Assembly: GCF_003011965.1 (NCBI RefSeq)
Contig: NZ_PXWG01000044.1
Location: 1 to 48,076 of the forward strand
DNA length: 48,076 nt
Source of the DNA: Streptosporangium nondiastaticum
Lineage (GTDB): Bacteria > Actinomycetota > Actinomycetes > Streptomycetales > Streptomycetaceae
Direction of reading: 5' to 3'
Each line of letters starts with the position of its first letter. Positions within the stretch are counted from its first letter, which is position 1. Both the position numbers and the translations under genes were made by a program. Shown here piece after piece: positions 17,990 to 26,599 of the stretch. The notes beneath the pieces are model-generated. The model was given only the letters and a program-made list of their open reading frames with translations, did no database searches and was not told the origin of the DNA.

Positions 17990-18019
17990 ACCCTGAGACC
18001 ACCCTCAAACCGACCCTGA
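17990..18019 (-). promoter_or_regulatory. Phased ACCCTGA direct repeats upstream of the ABC exporter
   Basis: ACCCTGA at 17990, ACCCTCA at 18001 and ACCCTGA at 18013 are spaced 11 and 12 bp, about one helical turn. On the coding strand this reads TCAGGGT...TGAGGGT...TCAGGGT, 80-110 bp upstream of the ATPase start. Helically phased heptamers are typical binding sites of OmpR-type response regulators. Confidence 0.4.
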
Positions 18020-18445
18020 CCAGCTCGCGTTTGAGCCCTTTCATTACTCGTGGCGGCTATGACAGCCCGGTGGTGAGTTCGGAGTTCGCCTTCGTCGGCG
18101 CACCAGCCGCGCCCGGCTGTGACGGCTTACTACGACGCCGGCCGCCTGGCCGTCGACCTGCTGGCCGAGGATGCCTTCCGTCGTCGCAGGCGACGGTGAC
18201 CATGACCTTGCCAACGTCGCGGCTGCGAGGTGGCGGGTGGCCGTGCAGGTCTGGAGCGCGGCGTACAGGGCGGGGTCGGTGGGGGCGTACACGTGGGCGT
18301 GGATCCACTTGTCCTGTAGTGCGGTGCCGGGTCCAGACCTTGATGGCGTCGGCGCCGAGGTGTGCGGTGCGGCAGGCCTTGGTGGCGTGGCGGCCGTACC
18401 AGGAGCGGTGGCCGTGGCGGACGCACCCGAGGCCACCGCGCCCAG
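18020..18445. other. Gene-poor stretch, no supported gene
   Basis: Several open frames cross these ~430 bases on both strands, but none has a credible start with ribosome-binding site, recognisable protein motif, or normal streptomycete codon-position bias. Together with the broken fragment that follows, it looks like decayed mobile or plasmid-derived DNA. Confidence 0.5.
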
Positions 18446-18668
18446 GCATACGACGCCCAGCCCATCCGTGTCCCTGACCTGCTCTGGAACGCCTACGGAC
18501 GCATCTGCGAGCGGCTCGGCACTGAGCGCACAGGCGACCTCCTTGACCACATGCGCAGCCGCGTACGTGAACATGGCGACGACCGAGACCTCGCCGGCCT
18601 GGAGGCCGCGGAGAAGGAACTGGCTGAACGTCGCGCGCAAGGGCGGTCGGCCGAGGCGTCAACCATGA
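18446..18668 (+). pseudogene. Fragment of a small DNA-binding-like protein (frameshifted)
   Basis: Reads YDAQPIRVPDLLWNAYGRIC and then ERLGTERTGDLLDHMRSR, resembling the IRVPDxLW-type helix-strand proteins common on actinomycete integrative elements. Near 18635 the frame must shift to give the usual basic ending (R)ARKGGRPRRQP-stop at 18668; in the original frame the reading continues into unrelated sequence. No start codon is visible at the 5' end. Interpreted as a broken remnant; the family assignment is by eye. Confidence 0.4.
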
Positions 18669-18785
18669 CTGCTGACCTGGTGGCGTTCCTCCGCGTCCGA
18701 CGGCTCGCGTACGCGTTCCCGGCGCCCCAAGCTTGCCGGGCCGGACGCCCCCGCCGGGCGCCGAGTGGGGGCGTGCCGGGTGGAA

Positions 18786-19499
18786 TCACGTCAGGCGGAT
18801 GACGTCACCGGTGTTCACCGGGCCCGGTGTCGCCACCGTGGCCAGGGCGTCCAGGCGGGTGTCGTGGGCTCGGGCTATGGCTCGCAGGATCAGCGGTGAG
18901 TGCGGGAGGTCCTGCTGGGCCTCGTTGGTCATCGCGCAGCGTTCGCTGGAGCGCATGAACTGCACGCGCAGGGTGTCCCCGATCCGGGCCGTGTGCCCGA
19001 GCCAGTCGTCCTCGGTGAACGGGCGGGTGCCCGGTGGGGTCCGGACCACGAGGTTCGGGCGGAAGCGGCGTTCGTCGGCCGGGACGCCGGGAACGGCCGC
19101 GCGCACCCAGTCGAGGGTGGCGGTGGTGAGGACGCTGAGGGGGAGCTGGTCGAAGTGGGAGACGGTCTCCTCGCGGGCCAGTCCGACGTCGTCCCGGCCG
19201 AGGTAGCGGCGGAGGTAGGCGTCCGGGTCGGGTACGGCGGCGCCGTGCGGGTCCAGGAGTTCGGGCCGACCCTCGGGGCCGTCCGGGTAGCAGGAGCGCA
19301 GGTGCAGCAGGCCAGGCATGCGGCGGAAGCGGCGGGTGTTCTTTCCCGAGCCGAGCCTGCCTTCGGCGTCCCGCACCGCGAACAGGCGGTCGCCCGCGAT
19401 GCCTCGCGTACCGACGTGCGCGTGCTGTAGCCGTTCACCGCCCGTCGATTTGATCGGATAGCACCAGATGGCCTCGATCGTTCCTATCAGTTCTGTCAT
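18786..19499 (-). CDS. MOSC domain-containing protein
   Basis: 237 residues from ATG 19499. The N-terminal beta-barrel half (IGTIEAIWCYPIKSTGGERL...GDRLFAVRD) and C-terminal MOSC domain (~95-237, with RFRPNLVV, IGDTLRVQFMRSSERCAMTN) are both present. The ERC cysteine corresponds to the conserved residue of mARC/YcbX-type molybdenum-cofactor proteins. Length is typical for compact actinobacterial members. Likely a molybdenum-dependent reductase of N-hydroxylated compounds, but the partner electron carrier is not nearby. Divergent from the LysE gene, with an inverted repeat between them. Confidence 0.8.
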   Translation of the reverse strand: MTELIGTIEAIWCYPIKSTGGERLQHAHVGTRGIAGDRLFAVRDAEGRLGSGKNTRRFRRMPGLLHLRSCYPDGPEGRPELLDPHGAAVPDPDAYLRRYLGRDDVGLAREETVSHFDQLPLSVLTTATLDWVRAAVPGVPADERRFRPNLVVRTPPGTRPFTEDDWLGHTARIGDTLRVQFMRSSERCAMTNEAQQDLPHSPLILRAIARAHDTRLDALATVATPGPVNTGDVIRLT

Positions 19500-19522
19500 T
19501 TGATCGACGATATCTTGGATTC

Positions 19523-19540
19523 CTGCCCGATTACGGGCAG
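19523..19540. promoter_or_regulatory. Inverted repeat between MOSC and LysE genes
   Basis: CTGCCCG-ATTA-CGGGCAG, perfect 7-bp arms, in the 82-bp divergent intergenic space, 24 bp from the MOSC start and 42 bp from the LysE start. Candidate shared operator; the local DNA is also more AT-rich than its surroundings. Confidence 0.35.
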
Positions 19541-19581
19541 AAAATAGGGAGTTCGCGGTTCCGGCGGTACAGTGGCAGCCC

Positions 19582-20253
19582 ATGATCACACTCTCCGCCC
19601 TGGGGTCCTTCGCCCTGATCGTGGGGCTCCTCACGCTCACGCCCGGTCTCGACACCGCCCTCATCCTGCGCACCGCCGCCCTCGGCCACCGCAGTCGCGC
19701 CTGGGGCGTGGTGCTCGGGATCCAGACCGGCACGCTCGTCTGGGGCGTGCTCAGCTCGCTGGGCATCACCGCCCTGCTGACCGCCTCCCACCTCGCCTAC
19801 ACAATCCTCCGCTGGGTGGGCGCCGCCTACCTGGTGTGGATGGGAGGCCGGATGCTCATACCGGCCCTGCGCCGGAGCGGCAGCGCGGCGGAGTCCGCTG
19901 CTGCGGAAGACGCGGAAGACGCGGACGACACGGAAGACGCCTCGGACGCCGGCGGCGGCTTCCGCGCCGGCTGGCGGCGCGGCGTCGTGACCAACCTGCT
20001 CAACCCCAAGATGGGCGCCTTCTATGTGGCCGTCCTGCCTCAGTTCATCCCGGCCGGCGCCCCGCACGTGGCGACCGGCACCCTGCTGGCCGGCGTGCAC
20101 ATCGTGTTCGCCTCGCTCTGGGCGGCCGTTCTGATCGCCTTCGCGCGGGCGCTCCGCACCACCCTCCGGAAGCCCTCGGCGCGCCGGGTCCTGGACCGGG
20201 TCACCGGCACCGTCATCGCCGCCTTCGGGGTCCGGCTCGCCCTCGGCGACTGA
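19582..20253 (+). CDS. LysE/RhtB-family amino-acid exporter
   Basis: 223 residues, six predicted membrane helices. N-terminal LTPGLDTALILRTAALGHRS matches the LysE signature (TPGPDxxxxxxxxxxxG), and TNLLNPKMGAFYVAVLPQF is the conserved second-half motif. Between helices 3 and 4 there is an unusual acidic insertion (SAAAEDAEDADDTEDASD), encoded by 9-bp GCGGAAGAC-like repeats near 19903-19950, on the cytoplasmic side. Probably exports an amino acid or small amine. Confidence 0.88.
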   Translation: MITLSALGSFALIVGLLTLTPGLDTALILRTAALGHRSRAWGVVLGIQTGTLVWGVLSSLGITALLTASHLAYTILRWVGAAYLVWMGGRMLIPALRRSGSAAESAAAEDAEDADDTEDASDAGGGFRAGWRRGVVTNLLNPKMGAFYVAVLPQFIPAGAPHVATGTLLAGVHIVFASLWAAVLIAFARALRTTLRKPSARRVLDRVTGTVIAAFGVRLALGD

Positions 20254-20274
20254 ACCTCACGGCCGTACGGTCCG

Positions 20275-21090
20275 TCACGCGCCTTTGTTGAGGCGATCGT
20301 TGACGCGGGCTCCGTCGTCCGGAGTGATGCGCCCGTCGCGCAGCGTCAGGCCGAACAGGCTCGCGATCAGCTGCTGGTTGACGTCCACGGCCGCCTCGGC
20401 CAGGTCGGCGAAGGCCGCGGCGCCGGCCCGCCCCTGCCGGACCCCCGCCGCCGCGGCCACCAGGCCGGCCAGGCCCGCCGGCCACCAGGCGAGCCCGAGG
20501 GGCAGGTAGAGCAGGCCCCACGCGGTGAGGGCGGCCGCCTCGGCGAACGCGGTGCGCGCCGCGTCCACGGGGGCGCGCTGCTCGGGCGGGAGGGCCAGCC
20601 ACAGGCGTGGCCACAGCAGCGCGATGCGCAGCCCGTACTCGGCGTGCACCCGGTCGTCGACGAGCCGCAGGCGGTCGGCGATCCAGGTGGGGCGGTCGGG
20701 CAGGTAGCGGGTGACGGCCGGGGGCTCGGGCGATCGTGCGGCGCGGCTGCGGCGGCTGCGGGTGATCACCCGGGCCGCCGGGGCGGCCCAGGCCGGCCAG
20801 GGCCCGGCCCATACCCGTTGCACGAGCGCGGCGAGGCAGCGCGCGGCCAGGCCCGCCGCGGCCGCGGCCAGCAGCACGCCCGCCAGCGCGAGGACGGCGG
20901 ACGCCGGCTCGTGCAGCCGCGGCCCCACGTGCCGCAGGGCCGCGGTCAGGGGCCGGTGGTCGAACGGGGCGCCGTGGTGCAGCAGGCGGGCGCAGGACGC
21001 CGCCGCGAGGAAGAGCAGGCCCGGCAGGACCAGCAGGCTGAGCCACTTCTCGGCCAGCTTGTCGGCCAGGTGGGTCAGGAAGCCGCCCAC
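20275..21090 (-). CDS. Multi-pass membrane protein, partner of the zinc-ribbon gene
   Basis: 271 residues from GTG 21090. Hydrophobic segments near 15-35, 55-85 and 175-215; a basic cytoplasmic loop (SRRSRAARSPEP) follows the second. The last ~55 residues (FADLAEAAVDVNQQLIASLF) are amphipathic. No known catalytic motif. It follows the 127-residue zinc-ribbon protein by 41 bp and is probably co-transcribed with it. I cannot assign a family. Confidence 0.65.
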   Translation of the reverse strand: MGGFLTHLADKLAEKWLSLLVLPGLLFLAAASCARLLHHGAPFDHRPLTAALRHVGPRLHEPASAVLALAGVLLAAAAAGLAARCLAALVQRVWAGPWPAWAAPAARVITRSRRSRAARSPEPPAVTRYLPDRPTWIADRLRLVDDRVHAEYGLRIALLWPRLWLALPPEQRAPVDAARTAFAEAAALTAWGLLYLPLGLAWWPAGLAGLVAAAAGVRQGRAGAAAFADLAEAAVDVNQQLIASLFGLTLRDGRITPDDGARVNDRLNKGA

Positions 21091-21131
21091 GGCCCGCCCC
21101 TCGCCCGCCCTGCCGGCCGGCCCCTCACCCG

Positions 21132-21515
21132 TCAGCCACCGTCGCCCGTGGCGCCGGGGCGCAGCCGCAGCGGTTCCTCGAAGAGCACGCAGGCGGGGAT
21201 CCTGCCGTCCGCGTCGCGTCCTTCGCGGCGGCCGCACTGCCGCCGGGGGCACGTGTACGTGCTGACAGGGATGCGGGGCGGCTCCAGGCCGGGCAGCGGG
21301 CTGTAGGCATTGGGCGAAGGCGCGCCCGGCAGGGTGCCGCGGGTGACGGGCGGGAGCGGGATCCCGACCCGTGCGCACACCTCGACGGCGGAGACCGTCC
21401 CGGTGCGCAGCCCGTCGATGCCCTCCTCCAGGAGTGCGAGCCGGGCCCCGCTCCAGCGGTTCCGCAGGTCCGGCAGCAGGCCGCACAACTCGCCCAGCGC
21501 GCTTCGCTCGTCCAT
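21132..21515 (-). CDS. Small protein with Cys-rich (zinc-ribbon-like) C-terminus
   Basis: 127 residues from ATG 21515, preceded by a G-rich SD; ATG 21557 is an alternative start. The N-terminal half is helical (SALGELCGLLPDLRNRWSG, ARLALLEEGIDGLRTG). The C-terminal part has YTCPRRQCGRREGRDADG then IPACVLFEEPLRL, a CPxxxC...C arrangement suggesting metal binding, though a fourth ligand is not evident. Probably an operon with the following membrane protein. Function unknown; the pairing suggests a membrane-associated accessory or sensor unit. Confidence 0.6.
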   Translation of the reverse strand: MDERSALGELCGLLPDLRNRWSGARLALLEEGIDGLRTGTVSAVEVCARVGIPLPPVTRGTLPGAPSPNAYSPLPGLEPPRIPVSTYTCPRRQCGRREGRDADGRIPACVLFEEPLRLRPGATGDGG

Positions 21516-21626
21516 CCCCCGCCCCCAACTGCCCCGCATTCGCGTCATGTTCAGCATAGACGTACGACATGTGCGTGCGAGGGATCCATCTCGCCTGGGC
21601 GTCCCAGCCGCCGGCGCAGTTCCTGT

Positions 21627-21653
21627 GCATGGGGCCCTGAGAGGGCCCCATGC
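21627..21653 (-). terminator. Hairpin terminator after the DUF6980-like gene
   Basis: GCATGGGGCCCT-GAG-AGGGCCCCATGC, perfect 12-bp stem and 3-nt loop, 10 bases downstream of the minus-strand stop at 21664. Confidence 0.7.
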
Positions 21654-21663
21654 GCCCCGCGTT

Positions 21664-21972
21664 TCAGGAGGAGGACGCCAGCCAGCTGCCGTCCTCGAAC
21701 TCCGCGGGAACCTCGTCCTCCCACGGGTCGATGCCGCGGGCCTCCATCTCCTCGAACCACCGGTCCCGCTGCGACTCGGGAAGGCGCCGGCCGCACCACG
21801 GGCAGAAGTCGATGCCGCTGCACGCCGTACCGCCGTCGTGGATGATCAGGCCGTACTCCCGGAACTTCGCGCTGAAGTTGACGAGCGCATCGGGGCAGGC
21901 GTACGGGTCGGCATGGGTGTCGCAGTGCCAGTCAACCTGGCGCGTCATCTCTTCACAGCAGTGGTCGTACAT
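21664..21972 (-). CDS. Cys-rich DUF6980-like protein
   Basis: 102 residues from ATG 21972 (GGGAGAG ~10 bp upstream; GTG 21990 is an alternative). Motifs MYDHCCEEM, DWHCDTHADPYACPDALV, YGLIIHDGG and FCPWCGRRLPESQRDRWFEE match what I know of the DUF6980 family, a compact likely zinc-binding fold; the CPWCGRRLP ribbon is clear. Function unknown. It starts right at the stop of the S33 peptidase, so both are read from one transcript, ending at the hairpin 21627-21653. Confidence 0.75.
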   Translation of the reverse strand: MYDHCCEEMTRQVDWHCDTHADPYACPDALVNFSAKFREYGLIIHDGGTACSGIDFCPWCGRRLPESQRDRWFEEMEARGIDPWEDEVPAEFEDGSWLASSS

Positions 21973-21976
21973 CCGC

Positions 21977-23563
21977 TCATTCTCTCCCACCAGCGGCGGC
22001 CGCCGTCCCCGGGGCCGGACAGGTGAGCTGCTCCGGGATCTTGGTGCTGATCAGGTATGCGGTCTCGCGCTCCCTCGCGCAGGCGGAGTTGTAGTAGGAG
22101 ACGTGGCCGTTCACGTCGGTGACCAGCAGCCGGCTGCCGTCGATCTCCCGCTGGAGGCGGCGGCCGCCGGCCAGGGGCGTGGACGGGTCGTGGGTGTTGG
22201 CGGCGATCAGAACGGGGGGCGCGCCACGCACGGTCGTCGGCTGCCACGGGCTGGTCGGCTCGACGGGCCAGTCCGCGCAGCTGGCGGAGATGACCCAGCC
22301 CTCCACGGCGGCGCCCGTGCGCGGAGCGACCTTGCGGGCCTGCGCGAGACGGGCCGCCGCGTCGGCGTAGCCGGTGAACTGCGGCGGGAGGTCCAGGCAG
22401 GAGACGGCGGTGTAGGCGATCTCCTGGTCGCCGACGTAGCTTCCGCCTTCGACGAGGCCCGTGGCGTCGTTCTTCCGGTCCGCGGCGGCCAGCCGCTCGG
22501 CCAGCTTCGCCCACGCGTCGAAGCCCAGGGTGTCCTCCAGCAGGCGGACGCGCACGAGCTGGTTCGGCAGGGCCATGCGGATCCAGTCGCCGTTGACGGC
22601 GGGCTGTCCCTTCGCGCCGGGCGCGGGGATCGGGGTGCGGTCGGCCCGGGCGACCACCCGGTCGTAGACCTTCCCGGCGTCCTCGCCGTGCAGGGCGCAC
22701 GAAGCGGTCGCGGCGCACCATGCGGAGAAGCGGTCGAACTCGCCCTCCATGACGGCGGCTTCCTCCAGCATGAAGCGACTGGAGCCCGAGGCGTGGTCGA
22801 GCGGGCCGTCCAGCACCATGGCCCGGATCCGGTGCGGGAACAGCTGGGCGTAGGTCGCGCCGAGGTAGGTGCCGTAGGACACGCCGAGGTAGGTGAGGCG
22901 CTGCTCGCCGAGCGCGGCGCGGAAGGCGTCCATGTCGCGGGCGACCGAGGCGGTGTCGACGCGCCGGACGAAGTCGCCGTGGCGGGCCAGGCACCGATCG
23001 CCCCTGGCCCGGCTGTTCCGCTTCATCTCCTCGTACTCGCGGGCGCTCTTGGGCAGGACGACCTGGCCGGGGTCGAGCACGGGCCCGCAGTCGAGCGGCC
23101 GGCTGCCTCCGGTTCCGCGCGGGTCGAGGCTGACGATGTCGAACCGGTCCCGCAGCGGTCCCTTGAAGAGCGTGTCGGCGTAGCCGTAGGCGAGCATGGA
23201 GGCTCCCTGACCGCCGGGGCCGCCGGGGTTGAAGAACAGCGCGCCGACGCGGTGTTCCTGGTCCCGGGCCGGCACGCGGGCGACCTTGACGTCGGTCTGC
23301 TCTCCGGCCGGCTTCTTCCAGTCGAGCGGTACGCGCATCGTGCCGCACTGGACGGGGTATCCGGCGGGGGCCTCGGCACAGGGCTGCCACGCGACGGAAG
23401 GCGCCGGGACGGAAGGCGTCGGGGCAGGGGCCGCCTGAGTCGCGGGGGCGAGCGCGGTCGTCGCCAGTAAGGTCAGGGCGCCGAGGGCCACGCCGTGGCG
23501 TACGGGGCGCGGAGTGCGCCGGTGCCGAGTCCGGGTCTGTGTCCGGGTCTTGTTCATGAACAT
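21977..23563 (-). CDS. Secreted S33 peptidase (tripeptidyl aminopeptidase-like)
   Basis: 528 residues (ATG 23563; ATG 23557 equally possible). A long, Arg-rich signal peptide ends near LAPATQAAPAP. The mature enzyme has the alpha/beta-hydrolase layout of Streptomyces tripeptidyl aminopeptidases/SlpD-SlpE: oxyanion region LFFNPGGPGGQG, FDIVSLDPRGTGGSRPLDC, nucleophile elbow GVSYGTYLG, and a C-terminal TAP-like domain with the acid in ANTHDPSTPL and the His in VNGHVSYY. Expected to remove short N-terminal peptides from extracellular proteins. No lipobox is evident. Divergent from the esterase-like gene at 23631. Confidence 0.85.
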   Translation of the reverse strand: MFMNKTRTQTRTRHRRTPRPVRHGVALGALTLLATTALAPATQAAPAPTPSVPAPSVAWQPCAEAPAGYPVQCGTMRVPLDWKKPAGEQTDVKVARVPARDQEHRVGALFFNPGGPGGQGASMLAYGYADTLFKGPLRDRFDIVSLDPRGTGGSRPLDCGPVLDPGQVVLPKSAREYEEMKRNSRARGDRCLARHGDFVRRVDTASVARDMDAFRAALGEQRLTYLGVSYGTYLGATYAQLFPHRIRAMVLDGPLDHASGSSRFMLEEAAVMEGEFDRFSAWCAATASCALHGEDAGKVYDRVVARADRTPIPAPGAKGQPAVNGDWIRMALPNQLVRVRLLEDTLGFDAWAKLAERLAAADRKNDATGLVEGGSYVGDQEIAYTAVSCLDLPPQFTGYADAAARLAQARKVAPRTGAAVEGWVISASCADWPVEPTSPWQPTTVRGAPPVLIAANTHDPSTPLAGGRRLQREIDGSRLLVTDVNGHVSYYNSACARERETAYLISTKIPEQLTCPAPGTAAAAGGRE

Positions 23564-23630
23564 AGACCTATCCCAGCCCGGTTGCGATCACCCCGGCAAG
23601 TGGATTCACGGCACCCTGTATAACGACTGC

Positions 23631-25019
23631 ATGGCACACATATCACGACGGCGTTCCCTGGTACCGGCCATGACCGTGGCGCTCGCCCTGACGGCCCTTC
23701 TCGGCCCGGCCGCCGGCGGTGCGGCGGCAGTCACGCCGGCGGCCGGGTCCCGGCCCGCCCCTGCCGCCAGCGCGGACGACCGCGCCGTAGTGGCCGGGCT
23801 GGAGCGGTACGCCCACCCGCTGCGCAGCACCGAGCCCGGCGGGTCCATGGACGACTTGCGGGCGTTCGGGCGGATGACCCGGGGCGCGGACATCGTCGGC
23901 CTCGGCGAGGCCTCGCACGGTTCGAAGGACGTCTTCACCGTCAAGGAGCGGCTGTTCCGGCAGCTGGCCGAGCACGAGGGCTTCTCCGCGTACGCCATGG
24001 AGATCAGCTGGTCGGCGGCCGTCCGCCTCAACACGTACCTCGCCACCGGCGAGGGCGACGTCCGGCAGATCATGCGGGACGAGTTCCAGGACGGGTACTC
24101 CCTGCTCAACACCGAGGAGCTCGCGCACCTGTTCAGCTGGATGCGCGAGCACAACCGCGGCGGCGGCCGGCAGCTGCGGGTCGTGGGCCTGGACTACTCC
24201 GACGCCGACCCCGAGCAGTACGACCGCATCCTCACCTGGGCGGAGCGCAACGAACCCGCCCTCCTGCCCGAGCTCCGCCGCCGCTACGCCGCGCTGCGCG
24301 CCCTGCCCACCGGCGTGGCCGCGCGCATGGCCGCGTACAACGCCCTTCCTCTCGCCGAGAAGAAGACGATGGCGAAGGACGCGGCGGCCGCCCACCAGCT
24401 GCTGTCCGGGGCCGGAAAGCGGGATCCCTGGGTGCTGCAGGAGGCGCTGGTCCTCTCACACATGGCCGCCGAGTACACAGTCGACTGGAGCGACCCGGCC
24501 CAGGCGAAGGCCGCGAGCCGCCTGCGCGACCGGACCATGGCCGAGACCGCCGTGTGGTGGCAGCGGCAGACCGGCGAGCGGATCGCCGTCTCGGCCCACG
24601 ACGGCCACGTCTCCTACGAGACCGTGATGCCCGAGGCCTACCCCGTCACGATGGGCGCGGACCTGCGCGAGCTCGCCGGCCGCAAGTACCTCGCCGTCGG
24701 CACCTCCCTCTACGGCGGCGACTACCGCGCCAGGACGGCGACGGGCGGGGAAGGCACGTACAGCGTCGGCCCGGCCGCGCCCGGCAGCAACGAGTACACG
24801 CTCGACAAGGTGCGTCACCGCGACTTCTACGTCGACCTGCGGGCGGCGGGCCGCGACCCGGTCGTGGGCGGCTGGCTGACCACAGCGCGCCCCACGTTCG
24901 TCATCCCCGGCCGCTACCCCAACCAGCCGGCGCCGCCGCTCGCACTGGGCCGCGCGTTCGACGTCGTGGTGCACCTACACCACGTGCGGGCGTCCGTGCC
25001 GGTGGCTCCGGCGCGGTAA
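23631..25019 (+). CDS. Secreted erythromycin-esterase-family protein
   Basis: 462 residues from ATG 23631, with a Sec signal peptide (basic SRRR, hydrophobic core, AGGAAAVTPAA). The mature part matches the Ere/succinoglycan-biosynthesis family: VGLGEASHGSKDVFTVKERL (catalytic Glu/His region), FSAYAMEISWSAAVRLNTYL, DEFQDGYSLLNTEEL, VVGLDYSD and ISAHDGHVSY-type text near residue 330. Ere enzymes hydrolyse macrolide lactones by metal-independent hydrolysis, but most secreted actinomycete members have unknown substrates. Next to the cluster edge, so a self-protection or product-processing role is conceivable but unproven. Confidence 0.8.
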   Translation: MAHISRRRSLVPAMTVALALTALLGPAAGGAAAVTPAAGSRPAPAASADDRAVVAGLERYAHPLRSTEPGGSMDDLRAFGRMTRGADIVGLGEASHGSKDVFTVKERLFRQLAEHEGFSAYAMEISWSAAVRLNTYLATGEGDVRQIMRDEFQDGYSLLNTEELAHLFSWMREHNRGGGRQLRVVGLDYSDADPEQYDRILTWAERNEPALLPELRRRYAALRALPTGVAARMAAYNALPLAEKKTMAKDAAAAHQLLSGAGKRDPWVLQEALVLSHMAAEYTVDWSDPAQAKAASRLRDRTMAETAVWWQRQTGERIAVSAHDGHVSYETVMPEAYPVTMGADLRELAGRKYLAVGTSLYGGDYRARTATGGEGTYSVGPAAPGSNEYTLDKVRHRDFYVDLRAAGRDPVVGGWLTTARPTFVIPGRYPNQPAPPLALGRAFDVVVHLHHVRASVPVAPAR

Positions 25020-25086
25020 CCGCGCCCCTTGGCCGCCACGGCCGCACCCCTTCGCCGCCCTCGGCGCCGCGGTCGGCGCCGGGCGG

Positions 25087-26505
25087 TCAGCGGGTACGTG
25101 ACCGGCGCTCGGCCCCGGGGACGGCCATCTCCTCGACCTCGTCCAGCGGGCGGTCGAGGACGGCCAGGGTGGGGCGGCTGAGGTGGAGGGAGACGGCGAG
25201 GCCCGCCATCACCACCATCAGGGCGAGGATCGCGCCGGGCACGTCGAAGGCGTCGGCCAGGAAGCCCGCGGCCAGCGGGCCCGTCCACTGCAGGGCCTGC
25301 ATGCCGAAGCGGGTGACCGCGGCGACCCGGCCGCTGTACTCGTCCGGCACGAGGCGCACCTCGTACGACTCCAGGACCACGTTCAGCGGCACCATCGTGG
25401 TCATGGCGACGAGCAGGACGCAGCCGATCTGCCAGGGCTCGGGGACGAAGGCGACGACCGCGAAGGACTCGACGAACACCCACAGGGCCACGATCACGAC
25501 GCGGCGGGCCCGCATCCGCTTGAGGACCAGCGGGCCCGCGATCGCGCCGAGGACGCCGCCGGCCAGGGCCATCGAGTTGACCAGGCCGACCGTGGCGGGG
25601 CCGCCGCCGCGGTGTTTGACCAGGGCGACGAAGAGCAGGAAGAAGCCTTGCGCAACGGCGTTGAGCAGGGCTCCCCACACCACGGTGAACCGCAGGTAGG
25701 GGTGACTGCGCACCAGGCGCAGGCCGGCGGCCATGTCGGCGAAGAGGCCGTCCTTGCTCTTCTTGCTCTTGTCCGCCTCCCCCACCTCCCCCGCTTCGCC
25801 GCCCGGCCCCAGCGGCTTCCTCACCAGCGCGACCCCCAGCGCCGCGAAGAGATATGACACCGCGTCGGCCGCGAACGGGAACCAGCGGGAGACGGAGAAC
25901 AGCAGGCCGCCCAGCGGCGAGCCCACCAGCTGGGCCGTCATGTCGCGGCCCAGGCCCTGCGCGGTGGCCGCGCCCACCTGTTCGCGGGGGACGATCCGGC
26001 GCAGCGCGGGCGTCATCGCTCCCATGGCCAGCCCCGAGGCCATGCCGCTGACGGCCGCGGCGGCGGCCAGCAGCGGCACGGACACCTCCCCGGACCGCAC
26101 CAGCAGGGCGATCGTGCCGAGCACGAGCGCCTGGACGAGCGGGCTGCACAGGAGGATGGCGCGGCGCGAGACGCGGTCGGCGAGGGCGCCGCCCAGGAGC
26201 GTCGTCAGCAGGGAGCCGAGCATGGTGGCGGCGGTGATGACGCCCGCCCGCGCGACGGAGCCCGTGGTGGCGAGCACCAGCAGCGGGTAGGAGATCGACG
26301 AGACGCTGTTGCCGAGGACGGAGAGGCCGTTCCCGGTCCACCAGGCCATGTAGTCGCGGTTGCGCCAGAGCGAGGGCGGCGCGGCCGCTTCCCGGGAAGC
26401 GGCCCCTTCCGGGGAAGCAGCCTCCTCCTGGGAAGCCGTGGGCTCGGGCTCCCCAGGAGCGGCGGGCTCCCGGACGGCGGTCGGCTGCGGCTCGGCGTGT
26501 GGCAT
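25087..26505 (-). CDS. MFS exporter (likely product export)
   Basis: 472 residues from ATG 26505, preceded by GAAGAAG. A 50-residue Ala/Glu/Pro leader precedes RNRDYMAWWTGNGLSVLGNS, the start of MFS-3-type drug and siderophore exporters. Twelve helices, with the loop-2/3 signature GGALADRVSRRA after the second and a charged central loop (GGEAGEVGEADKSKKSKDG) between the halves. Ends with an acidic-basic tail. It shares the divergent promoter region and the GGCAA-type operators with the PCP-C gene, which argues it belongs to the biosynthetic cluster and exports its product. Confidence 0.85.
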   Translation of the reverse strand: MPHAEPQPTAVREPAAPGEPEPTASQEEAASPEGAASREAAAPPSLWRNRDYMAWWTGNGLSVLGNSVSSISYPLLVLATTGSVARAGVITAATMLGSLLTTLLGGALADRVSRRAILLCSPLVQALVLGTIALLVRSGEVSVPLLAAAAAVSGMASGLAMGAMTPALRRIVPREQVGAATAQGLGRDMTAQLVGSPLGGLLFSVSRWFPFAADAVSYLFAALGVALVRKPLGPGGEAGEVGEADKSKKSKDGLFADMAAGLRLVRSHPYLRFTVVWGALLNAVAQGFFLLFVALVKHRGGGPATVGLVNSMALAGGVLGAIAGPLVLKRMRARRVVIVALWVFVESFAVVAFVPEPWQIGCVLLVAMTTMVPLNVVLESYEVRLVPDEYSGRVAAVTRFGMQALQWTGPLAAGFLADAFDVPGAILALMVVMAGLAVSLHLSRPTLAVLDRPLDEVEEMAVPGAERRSRTR

Positions 26506-26599
26506 CGGTTCTTCTTCCGTCGGCGGCCGGTCTGCGGGCGACCGGCGCGGCGGGCCCGCCGCCCCGCCGTCGATGCTCTCCCTCCCCCTCCCGGGCCTG

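Noticed and set aside
18044..18662. Minus-strand frames of ~200 codons in the gap after the ABC exporter
   Set aside because: No motif, ribosome-binding site or consistent codon bias; overlapping alternatives in several frames are equally open.
23551..23562. TGTTCATGAACA palindrome at the S33 peptidase start
   Set aside because: Only 12 bp; about a dozen such palindromes are expected by chance in 48 kb, and it overlaps the start codons.
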